Below, piece by piece: positions 1 through 5,040 of a stretch of 5,040 nucleotides of DNA. The first letter of the stretch is position 1; every line of letters starts with the position of its first letter. A program made the translations under genes and the position numbers. Origin of the DNA: Chloroflexota bacterium (GTDB lineage: Bacteria; Chloroflexota; Dehalococcoidia; SM23-28-2; RBG-16-64-32). The notes below the pieces were generated by a model that saw only the letters and a program-made list of their open reading frames with translations, searched no databases and was not told where the DNA came from. The stretch spans positions 1 to 5,040 of the forward strand of contig JADFKX010000153.1 in NCBI GenBank assembly GCA_022564695.1, in the 5' to 3' direction.

Positions 1-334
1 CGAGCATCACTTTCTGCCCTTTCACGGCCAGGCCCACGTGGGCTACGTACCGAAGGGGCGCATCGTTGGCGCCAGCAAGATCGCCCGTGTGGTCGATATT
101 CTAGCCCGCCGTCCACAGTTGCAGGAACGCCTCACCGGCCAGGTAGCGGACGCCATTACGGAGGGGCTATCGCCGGACGGCGTGGCCGTGGTGATTGAGG
201 CGGAGCACCTGTGCATGACCATGAGGGGCGTGCAGAAGCCCGGCACCACCCTTATCACCTCCGCCACCAGGGGCGCTTTCCGCCGTCGCGCCGTCACGCG
301 CGCTGAGTTCCTGGCTCTGGTAAGAGGGGCCTAG
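1..334 (+). CDS. folE: GTP cyclohydrolase I, C-terminal part (5' end outside window)
   Basis: This is the C-terminal ~110 residues of GTP cyclohydrolase I, the cytoplasmic enzyme that converts GTP to 7,8-dihydroneopterin triphosphate, the first step of tetrahydrofolate and pterin synthesis. The first full codon is at position 2 and the visible protein opens with EHHFLPFHG, the family's zinc and active-site motif (C)EHHLLPF. The preceding codon ends in C, which fits the expected zinc-ligand cysteine (TGC). The third zinc ligand is seen as Cys in EAEHLCMTMRG (TGC at 212-214). Other family hallmarks are GASKIARVVDILARRPQLQ and the C-terminal ITSATRGAF. The gene ends normally at TAG 332-334. A GTG at 38 is in frame but cannot be the start, because conserved residues precede it. 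The stop is 1 nt before the next gene, so the two are almost certainly cotranscribed. The N-terminal half is missing only because the window begins there. Identification is very secure. Confidence 0.96.
   Translation, partial: EHHFLPFHGQAHVGYVPKGRIVGASKIARVVDILARRPQLQERLTGQVADAITEGLSPDGVAVVIEAEHLCMTMRGVQKPGTTLITSATRGAFRRRAVTRAEFLALVRGA
322..329 (+). promoter_or_regulatory. Ribosome binding site for the GNAT-like acyltransferase
   Basis: The sequence AAGAGGGG lies 6 nt before GTG 336, inside the last codons of folE. It is purine-rich and resembles a Shine-Dalgarno site. It supports GTG 336 over the later in-frame GTG codons as the start of the acyltransferase gene. Confidence 0.55.
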
Positions 335-335
335 G

Positions 336-1331
336 GTGGTATCCAGCGTGGGATACAGCGTGACTAGGGAGGAGCTGGAGCCTGCCTTCAGCGAGGAATG
401 GCGGGCGCTGCTGGCCCGCGCCAGCGTGAACAAGCTGTTCGCATCCCCTACCTGGCTGCGCGTATGGTGGCAAGAGTTCGGCGACGGGCGTGAGCTCATC
501 CTGCTCTCGGTGAGGAACGGCGGGGAGCTGGTAGGCGTGGCGCCGTTGATGCGCGATGGCGACCGTCTCAGCTTCGCCGGCGACACCGCGATATGCGACT
601 ATATGGACTTCATCGCCGCCGCGGGCGAAGAGGAGGCTGTGCTGTCAGCGGTGCTGCGCAGCCTGGGCGAGGAGCCCTGGCAGGAGCTTGTCCTGTGGGC
701 CGTCCCTGACGGGTCTCCCACCCTGGAGGCGTTGAAGGCCGTGTCGCCGCGGTTCGACCTGAGGGTGGATATCGAAACTGAGGATGTCTGTCCACAGCTT
801 GACCTGCCCTCCACCTGGAGCGACTATCTGGCGGCCCTAAACAAGAAGGACCGGCACGAGCTGCGCCGCAAGCTGCGTAAGCTTGGGCAGGCCGGCGAAG
901 TCGAACTGGAGACGGTCGACGAGCCGGCGGCCGTGGTGGCGGCGTTGGATGACTTCCTGCGCCTGTATCGCGAAGGCCGCTCCGATAAGGCGGCCTTCAT
1001 GACTGAGCAGATGGAGCGCTTCTTCCGCGCTATCGTCTCCGCCCTGGCCGCCGAGGGGAGGGTTGAACTCATCTTCCTCAACCTGGGCGGCGTGCGGGTG
1101 GCCGCCGTCCTCTGCTTCTGCGAGGGTGGAGAGTCGCTTCTCTACAACAGCGGCTACGACCCGAACTACGCCTACCTCTCGGTGGGGCTCCTCTCCAAAG
1201 CGCTCGCATTACGGAAGGCTATCGAGGAGGGGAAGAGCCGGTTCGACTTTCTGCGCGGGCATGAGCCCTACAAGTATGACCTGGGCGCCAAGGACGTTCC
1301 GGTGTATCGATGTACGGTGCGCCGAAAGTGA
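336..1331 (+). CDS. CelD/BioF2-like GNAT-family acyltransferase
   Basis: The 331-residue soluble protein has the layout of the CelD/BioF2-like acetyltransferases (Acetyltransf_6 type), which are related to FemAB/FemX proteins and built from two GNAT-like halves. Visible hallmarks are the N-terminal aromatic cluster FASPTWLRVWWQEFG (35-49), VGVAPLMRDGDRLSFAGD (66-83), the basic helix KKDRHELRRKLRKL (170-183), the core strand ELIFLNLGGVRVAAVLCF (244-261), LLYNSGYDPNYAYLSVG (268-284), and the C-terminal RFDFLRGHEPYKYDLGA (302-318). Members transfer acyl or aminoacyl groups to amines of sugars or peptides, but the acyl donor and acceptor here cannot be read from sequence. There is no signal peptide or membrane segment. 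The gene follows folE by 1 nt and precedes an MshA-like glycosyltransferase and a PIG-L deacetylase, so it may acylate an amine exposed by that deacetylase (inference). It does not look like a direct MshD orthologue. The GTG start is supported by AAGAGGGG 6 nt upstream. Family is secure; substrate is unknown. Confidence 0.85.
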   Translation: MVSSVGYSVTREELEPAFSEEWRALLARASVNKLFASPTWLRVWWQEFGDGRELILLSVRNGGELVGVAPLMRDGDRLSFAGDTAICDYMDFIAAAGEEEAVLSAVLRSLGEEPWQELVLWAVPDGSPTLEALKAVSPRFDLRVDIETEDVCPQLDLPSTWSDYLAALNKKDRHELRRKLRKLGQAGEVELETVDEPAAVVAALDDFLRLYREGRSDKAAFMTEQMERFFRAIVSALAAEGRVELIFLNLGGVRVAAVLCFCEGGESLLYNSGYDPNYAYLSVGLLSKALALRKAIEEGKSRFDFLRGHEPYKYDLGAKDVPVYRCTVRRK

Positions 1332-1356
1332 CGGATGTATTATCATTGAGTGACGC

Positions 1357-2586
1357 ATGTGTAACATAGCGGTTATCTCCGTCCACACCTCGCCCCTTGC
1401 CCGCCCCGGCACCCGCGATAGCGGTGGCATGAACGTCTACATGCGTGAGCTGAGTCGGCAGCTCTGCCGCCGCGCCCACACAATGGACATCTTCACCCGC
1501 CGCACTGATCCGGACACGCCCCAGGTGGTGGAGATCGATAGTCGAACGCGGGTCATCCAGATTGAGGCGGGGCCGTTGGATGCGGCGAAGGTATCGCTGA
1601 AGCAATACCTGCCGGAGTTCCGCAGCGGCGTCATCCGCTTCCAGGAGGAGCAGGGGCGCTGCTATGACCTTGTCCATAGCCACTACTGGCTCTCCGGCTG
1701 GGTAGGACAGGCGCTCAAGGTCCGCTGGAACGTCCCCCACGTCATCATGTTCCACACCCTGGGCGAAGTGAAGAACCGTGCCCACCTCAGTGAGCACGAG
1801 CCCGATTATCGTATCGCCGGGGAGCGGCTGGTCGCTCAGGGCGCCGACCGTGTCATCTGCGCCAGCGAGGGCGAACGTCGGGCGCTGATCGAGTTCTACG
1901 GCGTGTCCCCGGAGCGAACTGTGCAGGTACCCTGCGGCGTGGACACGGACCATTTCCGCCCCATGCCACGCGGTGCCGCACGCCGCGAGCTGGGCCTGTC
2001 CCAGGACGAGCCCTTGGTCCTTTACGTGGGCCGTATCGAGCCCCTGAAAGGTATCGATATCCTCCTGCGCGCAGCCGCCGAGACGGAGGGCCACTTTCGT
2101 CTTCTCGTCGTTGGCGGTGACGGCAAGGAAGCCCGTCGCAAGGCAGAGCTGCAGCAGCTCGCGGACGAGCTGGGCATCGCCGGGCGCGTCGTGTTCCGAG
2201 ACGCAGTCCCGCACGAGCAGTTGCCGCTCTACTACAACGCCGCCGATATTTGCGTCGTCCCCTCCTACTACGAGAGCTTCGGCCTCGTGGCCGTGGAGGC
2301 GATGGCCTGCGGCGTCCCGGTGGTGGCGTCCCGGGTCGGCGGGCTCATGGAGACCGTACGACACGGCGAGACCGGCTATCTGGTGTCGCGGCGCTGTCCG
2401 GAACCGTTCGCGGAGCGGCTGGAGCTTCTGTTGGACAACGAGCCCCTTCGTCACAGCCTGGGCCGTATGGCCCGCTCCGCCGTGGAGCGCTTCCGTTGGG
2501 CGGAGGTCGCCAGCCAGGTGGAAGACGTCTACCATGAGCTAGTCTCCGAGTACAGGGGCGTCGCCGTTGGCGCGCACGTGGCCTAG
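1357..2586 (+). CDS. GT4 glycosyltransferase, MshA-like (D-inositol-3-phosphate GlcNAc-transferase type)
   Basis: The 409-residue protein is a retaining GT-B glycosyltransferase of family GT4, close in style to MshA, which transfers GlcNAc from UDP-GlcNAc to inositol phosphate in mycothiol synthesis. The N-terminal domain opens with ISVHTSPLARPGTRDSGGMN (7-26), matching the MshA signature HTSPLxxPGTxDxGGMNVY. By eye, the four phosphate-contacting residues known from Corynebacterium MshA (K78, Y110, T134, R154) correspond to K78, Y110 (in HSHYWLSG), T134 (in FHTLGEVKN) and R152. The donor domain has GRIEPLKG with R226 and K231, and the EX7E pair E306 and E314 in YYESFGLVAVEAMACGVP. Length fits the family (about 400-430 aa). 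Arg20 sits where Corynebacterium MshA has Gly, so acceptor specificity may differ. Sucrose-phosphate-synthase-like and BshA-like functions remain possible. ATG 1357 gives the expected N-terminus with only a weak Shine-Dalgarno site. The next gene, a PIG-L deacetylase, starts 12 nt after the stop. GT4 is secure; MshA activity is plausible but unproven. Confidence 0.9.
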   Translation: MCNIAVISVHTSPLARPGTRDSGGMNVYMRELSRQLCRRAHTMDIFTRRTDPDTPQVVEIDSRTRVIQIEAGPLDAAKVSLKQYLPEFRSGVIRFQEEQGRCYDLVHSHYWLSGWVGQALKVRWNVPHVIMFHTLGEVKNRAHLSEHEPDYRIAGERLVAQGADRVICASEGERRALIEFYGVSPERTVQVPCGVDTDHFRPMPRGAARRELGLSQDEPLVLYVGRIEPLKGIDILLRAAAETEGHFRLLVVGGDGKEARRKAELQQLADELGIAGRVVFRDAVPHEQLPLYYNAADICVVPSYYESFGLVAVEAMACGVPVVASRVGGLMETVRHGETGYLVSRRCPEPFAERLELLLDNEPLRHSLGRMARSAVERFRWAEVASQVEDVYHELVSEYRGVAVGAHVA

Positions 2587-2598
2587 AACCGTCCTGGC

Positions 2599-3291
2599 GT
2601 GAGCGAACCCAAACGAGCCCTGGTCATCGTCGCCCACCCGGACGATGCGGAGTTTCTCTGCGCCGGCAGCGTGGCTCGCTGGGTGTCGGAGGGCTGGGAC
2701 GTTGGGTACGTCCTCGTCACCTCCGGTGACAAGGGGAGCCGCGATGAGGAGATGACCAGCGAGCGGCTGGCCAAGATCCGAGAGGAGGAGCAGCGCGCCG
2801 CCGCTAAGGTGTTGGGCGTCAGCACGTGCGTCTTCCTGGGCTACCCGGACGGTTTCGTGGAGGACACGGCGGAGCTGCGGGGGGAGCTGGTGCGAGAGAT
2901 CCGTCGTTTCAAGCCGGACGTTGTGGTCACCTGGGACCCGTATCGTATCGGCCATAACCACCGCGATCACCGGCTCACCGGCCAGGCCGCCCTGGACGCC
3001 GCGTACCCGCTCTCACGCTCCCACCTCTACTATCCGGAGCAGCTTGCGGAGGGGCTGGAGCCGCACCGGGCGAAGGAAGCTCTCCTTGCTGGGAGCGACC
3101 GGGCTAACTACCATGTGGACGTAAGCGATTTCTTTCGCAAGAAGATGAAGGCCCTCCGCTGCCACAAGAGTCAATTAGGCCGCTATCCGTTCAGCGAGGT
3201 TCGCAAACGGGTGCGACAACGTATGGCGGAGGTGGGCAAGGAGGCCGGTTTCAAGCTGGCCGAGGCGTTTCACCGCTTAGAGTGGAGATAG
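2599..3291 (+). CDS. PIG-L/LmbE-family zinc-dependent N-deacetylase (MshB/BshB-like)
   Basis: The 230-residue cytoplasmic enzyme belongs to the PIG-L/LmbE superfamily, which removes acetyl groups from GlcNAc-containing substrates such as GlcNAc-inositol (MshB), GlcNAc-malate (BshB) or GlcNAc-PI. The zinc motif VAHPDDAE (11-18) supplies His13 and Asp16 as metal ligands and Asp15 as the probable general base. The second motif GHNHRDHRLTG (118-128) supplies His124 as third ligand and His121 as likely catalytic histidine. VTSGDKGSRD (40-49) and FKPDVVVTWDP (104-114) are also typical. It is shorter than actinobacterial MshB (about 300 aa) and nearer BshB or generic PIG-L length. GTG 2599 is the only start that includes the first strand, because a stop in the same frame lies at 2584-2586. 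No good Shine-Dalgarno site is visible, which suggests coupling to the upstream glycosyltransferase 12 nt away. The pairing with an MshA-like enzyme suggests that it deacetylates that enzyme's product (inference). Confidence 0.93.
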   Translation: MSEPKRALVIVAHPDDAEFLCAGSVARWVSEGWDVGYVLVTSGDKGSRDEEMTSERLAKIREEEQRAAAKVLGVSTCVFLGYPDGFVEDTAELRGELVREIRRFKPDVVVTWDPYRIGHNHRDHRLTGQAALDAAYPLSRSHLYYPEQLAEGLEPHRAKEALLAGSDRANYHVDVSDFFRKKMKALRCHKSQLGRYPFSEVRKRVRQRMAEVGKEAGFKLAEAFHRLEWR

Positions 3292-3298
3292 GGACGGA

Positions 3299-4186
3299 AT
3301 GGAAGCGCTTTCGCTGACGACGTTCTGGCTGGCCCTGGGCCTGACGGCAGGGGCTGTAATCTTCTACTGGGGCCACTCCTTCGGCGTGCGGGTCGTCTTG
3401 CGTCGCCTGGCCACAAACGGCGATGGCGGCGTGGCCGTCGCTACCTTCGAGCGGCTGCCTGATTCGCTGGGGTGGCTGGCGAGTCTGGCCACCTGGGCGG
3501 CGGCGGCTGTCCTGACGATATCGCTGTTCGCCCGCTGGCAGGCGGTGGGCCACGCCCCCTGGTCCAATATGTGGGAGTTCACCGTCGCCTTCGCCGGCGG
3601 CGTCATGCTGTTCTACATCGTTTTCGAGCGCTGGTACGGCCAGAGGGCCCTCGGCGCCTTTATCCTGCCGGTGGTGCTGGGCCTTATGGCTGTCGCCGCC
3701 GCCTTCTTCCCTTCCGACGTGAATCCTCTGGTGCCTGCCCTCCAGAATCAGGACCTCCTGGCCATTCACGTGGCCACGATGATTCTGGCCTACAGCGCCC
3801 TCAGCGTCTCCTTTGGCGCCGGCGTCATGTACCTTGTTCAAGGCGGTGACAGGAACCGATTCTCGCGCTTGCCCAAGGCAGGGCTTCTGGACGAGATCGG
3901 CTACCGCTCGGTGATGGTGGGGTTTCCGCTGCTGGCGCTGGGGATAGCGCTGGGTGCGTACTGGGGCAACTCCGCCTGGGGCCGTTACTGGGGTTGGGAT
4001 CCCAAGGAGACCTCAGCCCTGGTGACCTGGCTGATCTACGCCGCCTACCTGCATACCCGCGGTCTGCGCGGCTGGACGGGGCAGAGGGCCGCCGTCATAC
4101 TGGTACTGGGGTTCATCGCAGTGATGTTCACCTACTTTGTGGTGAACCTGTGGGTGTCCGGACTTCACTCCTACGCAGGGGTGTGA
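3299..4186 (+). CDS. ccsA: System II cytochrome c biogenesis haem protein CcsA (ResC; called CcsB in some databases)
   Basis: The 295-residue polytopic membrane protein is the haem-handling subunit of the System II (Ccs/Res) cytochrome c synthase. That system moves haem across the membrane and attaches it to CXXCH cysteines of apocytochromes. About eight hydrophobic segments can be picked out (roughly 7-27, 57-78, 92-110, 116-136, 152-180, 206-221, 240-252 and 264-286). The diagnostic tryptophan-rich WWD motif lies at 222-237, with Trp222, 227, 231 and 233 followed by DPKE. Likely haem-ligand histidines are H157 (LLAIHVATMILAYS) and H290 (SGLHSYAGV), and H85 and H252 are also present. Length is normal for the family. 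ATG 3299 is preceded by GGAG 11 nt upstream and GGGACGGA directly before it, and it follows the deacetylase stop by 7 nt, so the gene looks cotranscribed. The partner ResB/Ccs1 is not in the window, so it is either encoded elsewhere or lies upstream. Identification is secure. Confidence 0.95.
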   Translation: MEALSLTTFWLALGLTAGAVIFYWGHSFGVRVVLRRLATNGDGGVAVATFERLPDSLGWLASLATWAAAAVLTISLFARWQAVGHAPWSNMWEFTVAFAGGVMLFYIVFERWYGQRALGAFILPVVLGLMAVAAAFFPSDVNPLVPALQNQDLLAIHVATMILAYSALSVSFGAGVMYLVQGGDRNRFSRLPKAGLLDEIGYRSVMVGFPLLALGIALGAYWGNSAWGRYWGWDPKETSALVTWLIYAAYLHTRGLRGWTGQRAAVILVLGFIAVMFTYFVVNLWVSGLHSYAGV

Positions 4187-4192
4187 ATTAGC

Positions 4193-4221
4193 TTGACAGC
4201 ATAAGGGTCCGTTGCTATCCT
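4193..4221 (+). promoter_or_regulatory. sigma70-type promoter of the str (rpsL-rpsG) operon
   Basis: A perfect -35 box TTGACA (4193-4198) is followed by a 17-nt spacer and TATCCT (4216-4221), which matches four of six bases of the -10 consensus. TG at 4213-4214, one base before the -10 box, gives an extended -10. The predicted transcription start is near 4228. This is the best promoter in the window. It starts only 6 nt after the ccsA stop codon, as expected for an independent strong promoter driving ribosomal protein genes. Confidence 0.8.
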
Positions 4222-4278
4222 TAACGTTTGGTGCCAGGTTTTTAGGGCGAATACGCGAGACTTGTGGTCGGAAGGCCT

Positions 4279-4295
4279 CGCCGACGCGATCGGCG
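4279..4295 (+). other. Hairpin in the rpsL leader
   Basis: CGCCGA (4279-4284) and TCGGCG (4290-4295) are perfect inverted repeats around the loop CGCGA, giving a 6-bp GC-rich stem. No U-run follows, so it is not an intrinsic terminator by itself. The 3' arm can instead pair with GTGCCG at 4310-4315 (CGGCGC 4291-4296, five Watson-Crick pairs and one G-U), making the two structures mutually exclusive. Confidence 0.5.
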
Positions 4296-4362
4296 CACCG
4301 CTCATACCCGTGCCGGTCTAGTGCGGAAGTGTAAGGCTTTCGGCTTTTTGTTGTGAAGGAAG

Positions 4363-4368
4363 AGGTGA
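4363..4368 (+). promoter_or_regulatory. rpsL: Ribosome binding site for rpsL
   Basis: AGGTGA lies 7 nt before GTG 4376, within a longer purine run GAAGGAAGAGGTGA. It matches the anti-Shine-Dalgarno sequence well and fixes the GTG as the rpsL start, giving the conserved N-terminus MPTINQLVR. Confidence 0.8.
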
Positions 4369-4375
4369 ATCGCAG

Positions 4376-4798
4376 GTGCCAACGATTAACCAGCTGGTCC
4401 GCCATGGACGGAAGCCGCCGGTCAAGAAGAACAAGGCTCCGGCCCTGCGTTTCCATTACAACGCCCTGACCAACCGGACGGTGCGCGATAATGGCGCGCC
4501 CCAGAAGCGGGGTGTCTGCACCAACGTGCGCACCCAGACGCCGAAGAAGCCTAACTCCGCCCTGCGTAAGGTGGCGAGAGTACGCCTCACCAACGGCATT
4601 GAGGTCACCGCCTACATACCGGGTGAGGGTCACACGCTTCAGGAACACTCCATGGTTCTCATACGCGGCGGCCGAGTCAAGGACCTGCCCGGCGTCCGCT
4701 ACCACATTGTTCGGGGGGCGCTGGACGCCCTTGGGGTGAGCGGCCGCAGACAGCAGCGCAGCAAGTACGGGACCCGCAGGCCCGAGGATTCAAAGTAG
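4376..4798 (+). CDS. rpsL: 30S ribosomal protein S12 (long form)
   Basis: The 140-residue protein is S12, which sits at the decoding centre of the 30S subunit and affects translational accuracy. The start MPTINQLVR, QKRGVCTNVRTQTPKKPNSA (43-62), and IRGGRVKDLPGVRYHIVRGA (96-115) are diagnostic. Lys57 and Lys102 correspond to E. coli K42 and K87 (mature numbering), where changes give streptomycin resistance; both are the wild-type lysine here. Asp103 corresponds to the residue that is beta-methylthiolated in E. coli. Compared with E. coli (124 aa) there is an extra loop of about 15 residues after KAPAL (roughly 25-41, containing HYNALTNRTV). This is also seen in Bacillus-type S12, so it is not a defect. 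It follows its own promoter and leader and precedes rpsG by 18 nt. Identification is secure. Confidence 0.98.
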   Translation: MPTINQLVRHGRKPPVKKNKAPALRFHYNALTNRTVRDNGAPQKRGVCTNVRTQTPKKPNSALRKVARVRLTNGIEVTAYIPGEGHTLQEHSMVLIRGGRVKDLPGVRYHIVRGALDALGVSGRRQQRSKYGTRRPEDSK

Positions 4799-4803
4799 GC
4801 TCA

Positions 4804-4808
4804 GGGAG
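4804..4808 (+). promoter_or_regulatory. rpsG: Ribosome binding site for rpsG
   Basis: GGGAG sits 8 nt before ATG 4817 in the 18-nt gap between rpsL and rpsG. It supports that ATG as the S7 start. In E. coli the rpsL-rpsG spacer is about 100 nt and carries the S7 autoregulatory site. Here the spacer is too short to hold a similar structure. Confidence 0.6.
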
Positions 4809-4816
4809 TCTGATCG

Positions 4817-5040
4817 ATGCCTCGTAGGGGTAAAGTTGTCCGCCGTCCAACGCCGCCCGACGCCAAGTTCGGGAGCGTCTGGGTGCAGATGATGATCAAT
4901 AAGGTTATGAAGAGGGGCAAGAAGAGCGTCGCCGAGCGCATCTTGTACGAGGCGATGGAGACGGCGGCGAAACGCACCAAGGACCCGCCCGTTCAGGTGT
5001 TCGAGTCGGCGATTCGCAACGTTATGCCTACCCTGGAGGT
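4817..5040 (+). CDS. rpsG: 30S ribosomal protein S7, N-terminal part (3' end outside window)
   Basis: Seventy-four complete codons of S7 are visible before the window ends. S7 is a primary 16S rRNA-binding protein that nucleates assembly of the 30S head and lies near the E site. The protein begins MPRRGKVVRRPTPPDAKFGS, the expected basic N-terminus, followed by MINKVMKRGKKSVAERILYE (26-45), VQVFESAIRNVMPTLE (59-74) and the first two bases of a Val codon. These are the conserved S7 helices. A full S7 is about 156 aa, so roughly half is present. ATG 4817 is 18 nt after the rpsL stop, as expected for a str operon, which typically continues into fusA and tuf. Truncation is due only to the window edge. 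Confidence 0.97.
   Translation, partial: MPRRGKVVRRPTPPDAKFGSVWVQMMINKVMKRGKKSVAERILYEAMETAAKRTKDPPVQVFESAIRNVMPTLE

Larger units (their letters stand above)
4228..4375 (+). promoter_or_regulatory. 5' leader of the rpsL-rpsG mRNA
   Basis: About 148 nt lie between the predicted transcription start and the rpsL start codon, long for a leader with no convincing gene in it. It contains a perfect hairpin (4279-4295) and a competing one (4291-4315), then a short T-run (4344-4349) and the ribosome binding site. Ribosomal protein operon leaders are often sites of autoregulation, but no known S12 or S7 binding motif could be recognised here, so a regulatory role is inference. Confidence 0.4.

Noticed and set aside
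1338..1343. TATTAT resembling a -10 box just before the glycosyltransferase start
   Set aside because: No -35-like sequence lies 16-18 nt upstream, and the implied leader would be only a few bases. The tight spacing fits an operon better.
1219..2535. 438-codon open frame on the minus strand opposite the glycosyltransferase
   Set aside because: The plus strand encodes an unmistakable GT4 enzyme over the same bases. Long antisense open frames are expected in GC-rich genes with biased third positions, and the antisense translation shows no recognisable domain.
3251..3841. 196-codon open frame on the minus strand opposite ccsA
   Set aside because: It overlaps the clearly coding ccsA. The translation is rich in Gly, Gln and His without domain features, typical of an antisense shadow.
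4332..4349. Possible intrinsic terminator (AAGGC, loop, GGCTT followed by T residues)
   Set aside because: The stem is only 4-5 bp with a G-G mismatch, too weak to call. A terminator just before the rpsL ribosome binding site would need an antiterminator that is not evident.
4264..4356. 30-codon Arg-rich open frame (GTG start, TGA stop) in the rpsL leader
   Set aside because: There is no convincing ribosome binding site, and the Arg richness follows from GC-rich sequence containing the hairpin. It could be a leader peptide, but nothing in the sequence specifically supports this.
4013..4705. 230-codon open frame on the minus strand spanning ccsA, the str promoter and rpsL
   Set aside because: It runs antisense through two certain genes and a strong promoter, and resembles no known family.

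Overview
The window is a compact, GC-rich (about 60-65% by eye), entirely plus-strand stretch of bacterial chromosome with very short intergenic gaps and frequent GTG starts. The long-form ribosomal protein S12 (140 aa with an extra loop, unlike the roughly 124 aa actinobacterial and proteobacterial form), the CelD/BioF2-type acyltransferase and the MshA-like glycosyltransferase together suggest Chloroflexota (Dehalococcoidia or a relative), probably from a metagenome. This taxonomic call is an inference from protein style and is only moderately secure.

Region 1 (1-4186) reads as one operon of five tightly packed genes. They are the 3' end of GTP cyclohydrolase I (folE), a CelD/BioF2-like GNAT acyltransferase, a GT4 glycosyltransferase strongly resembling MshA, a PIG-L/LmbE zinc deacetylase, and the multi-pass haem-handling protein CcsA of System II cytochrome c biogenesis. 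The gaps are 1, 25, 12 and 7 nt. No promoter with both boxes and no terminator could be found inside this block, so its promoter probably lies upstream of the window.

Region 2 (4187-4375) is the only sizeable intergenic stretch. It starts with a strong sigma70-type promoter (TTGACA, 17 nt, TATCCT with an extended -10 TG) placed only 6 nt after the ccsA stop. An mRNA leader of about 148 nt follows, containing a perfect 6-bp hairpin and a mutually exclusive alternative hairpin.

Region 3 (4376-5040) is the start of the str operon: rpsL (S12, complete) and rpsG (S7, truncated by the window edge). Neither rpoB nor rpoC lies directly upstream, unlike in many bacteria.

The most interesting feature is the acyltransferase, MshA-like glycosyltransferase and PIG-L deacetylase cassette. 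Glycosylation of a phosphorylated acceptor with GlcNAc, deacetylation, and capping of the freed amine is the logic of mycothiol and bacillithiol biosynthesis. All four phosphate-holding residues of MshA have matches in the glycosyltransferase. No cysteine ligase (MshC/BshC) is in the window, so a low-molecular-weight thiol or another glucosamine-based product is a hypothesis, not a demonstrated function. The adjacent CcsA, which works with reduced CXXCH thiols, makes the redox reading more attractive but does not prove it.
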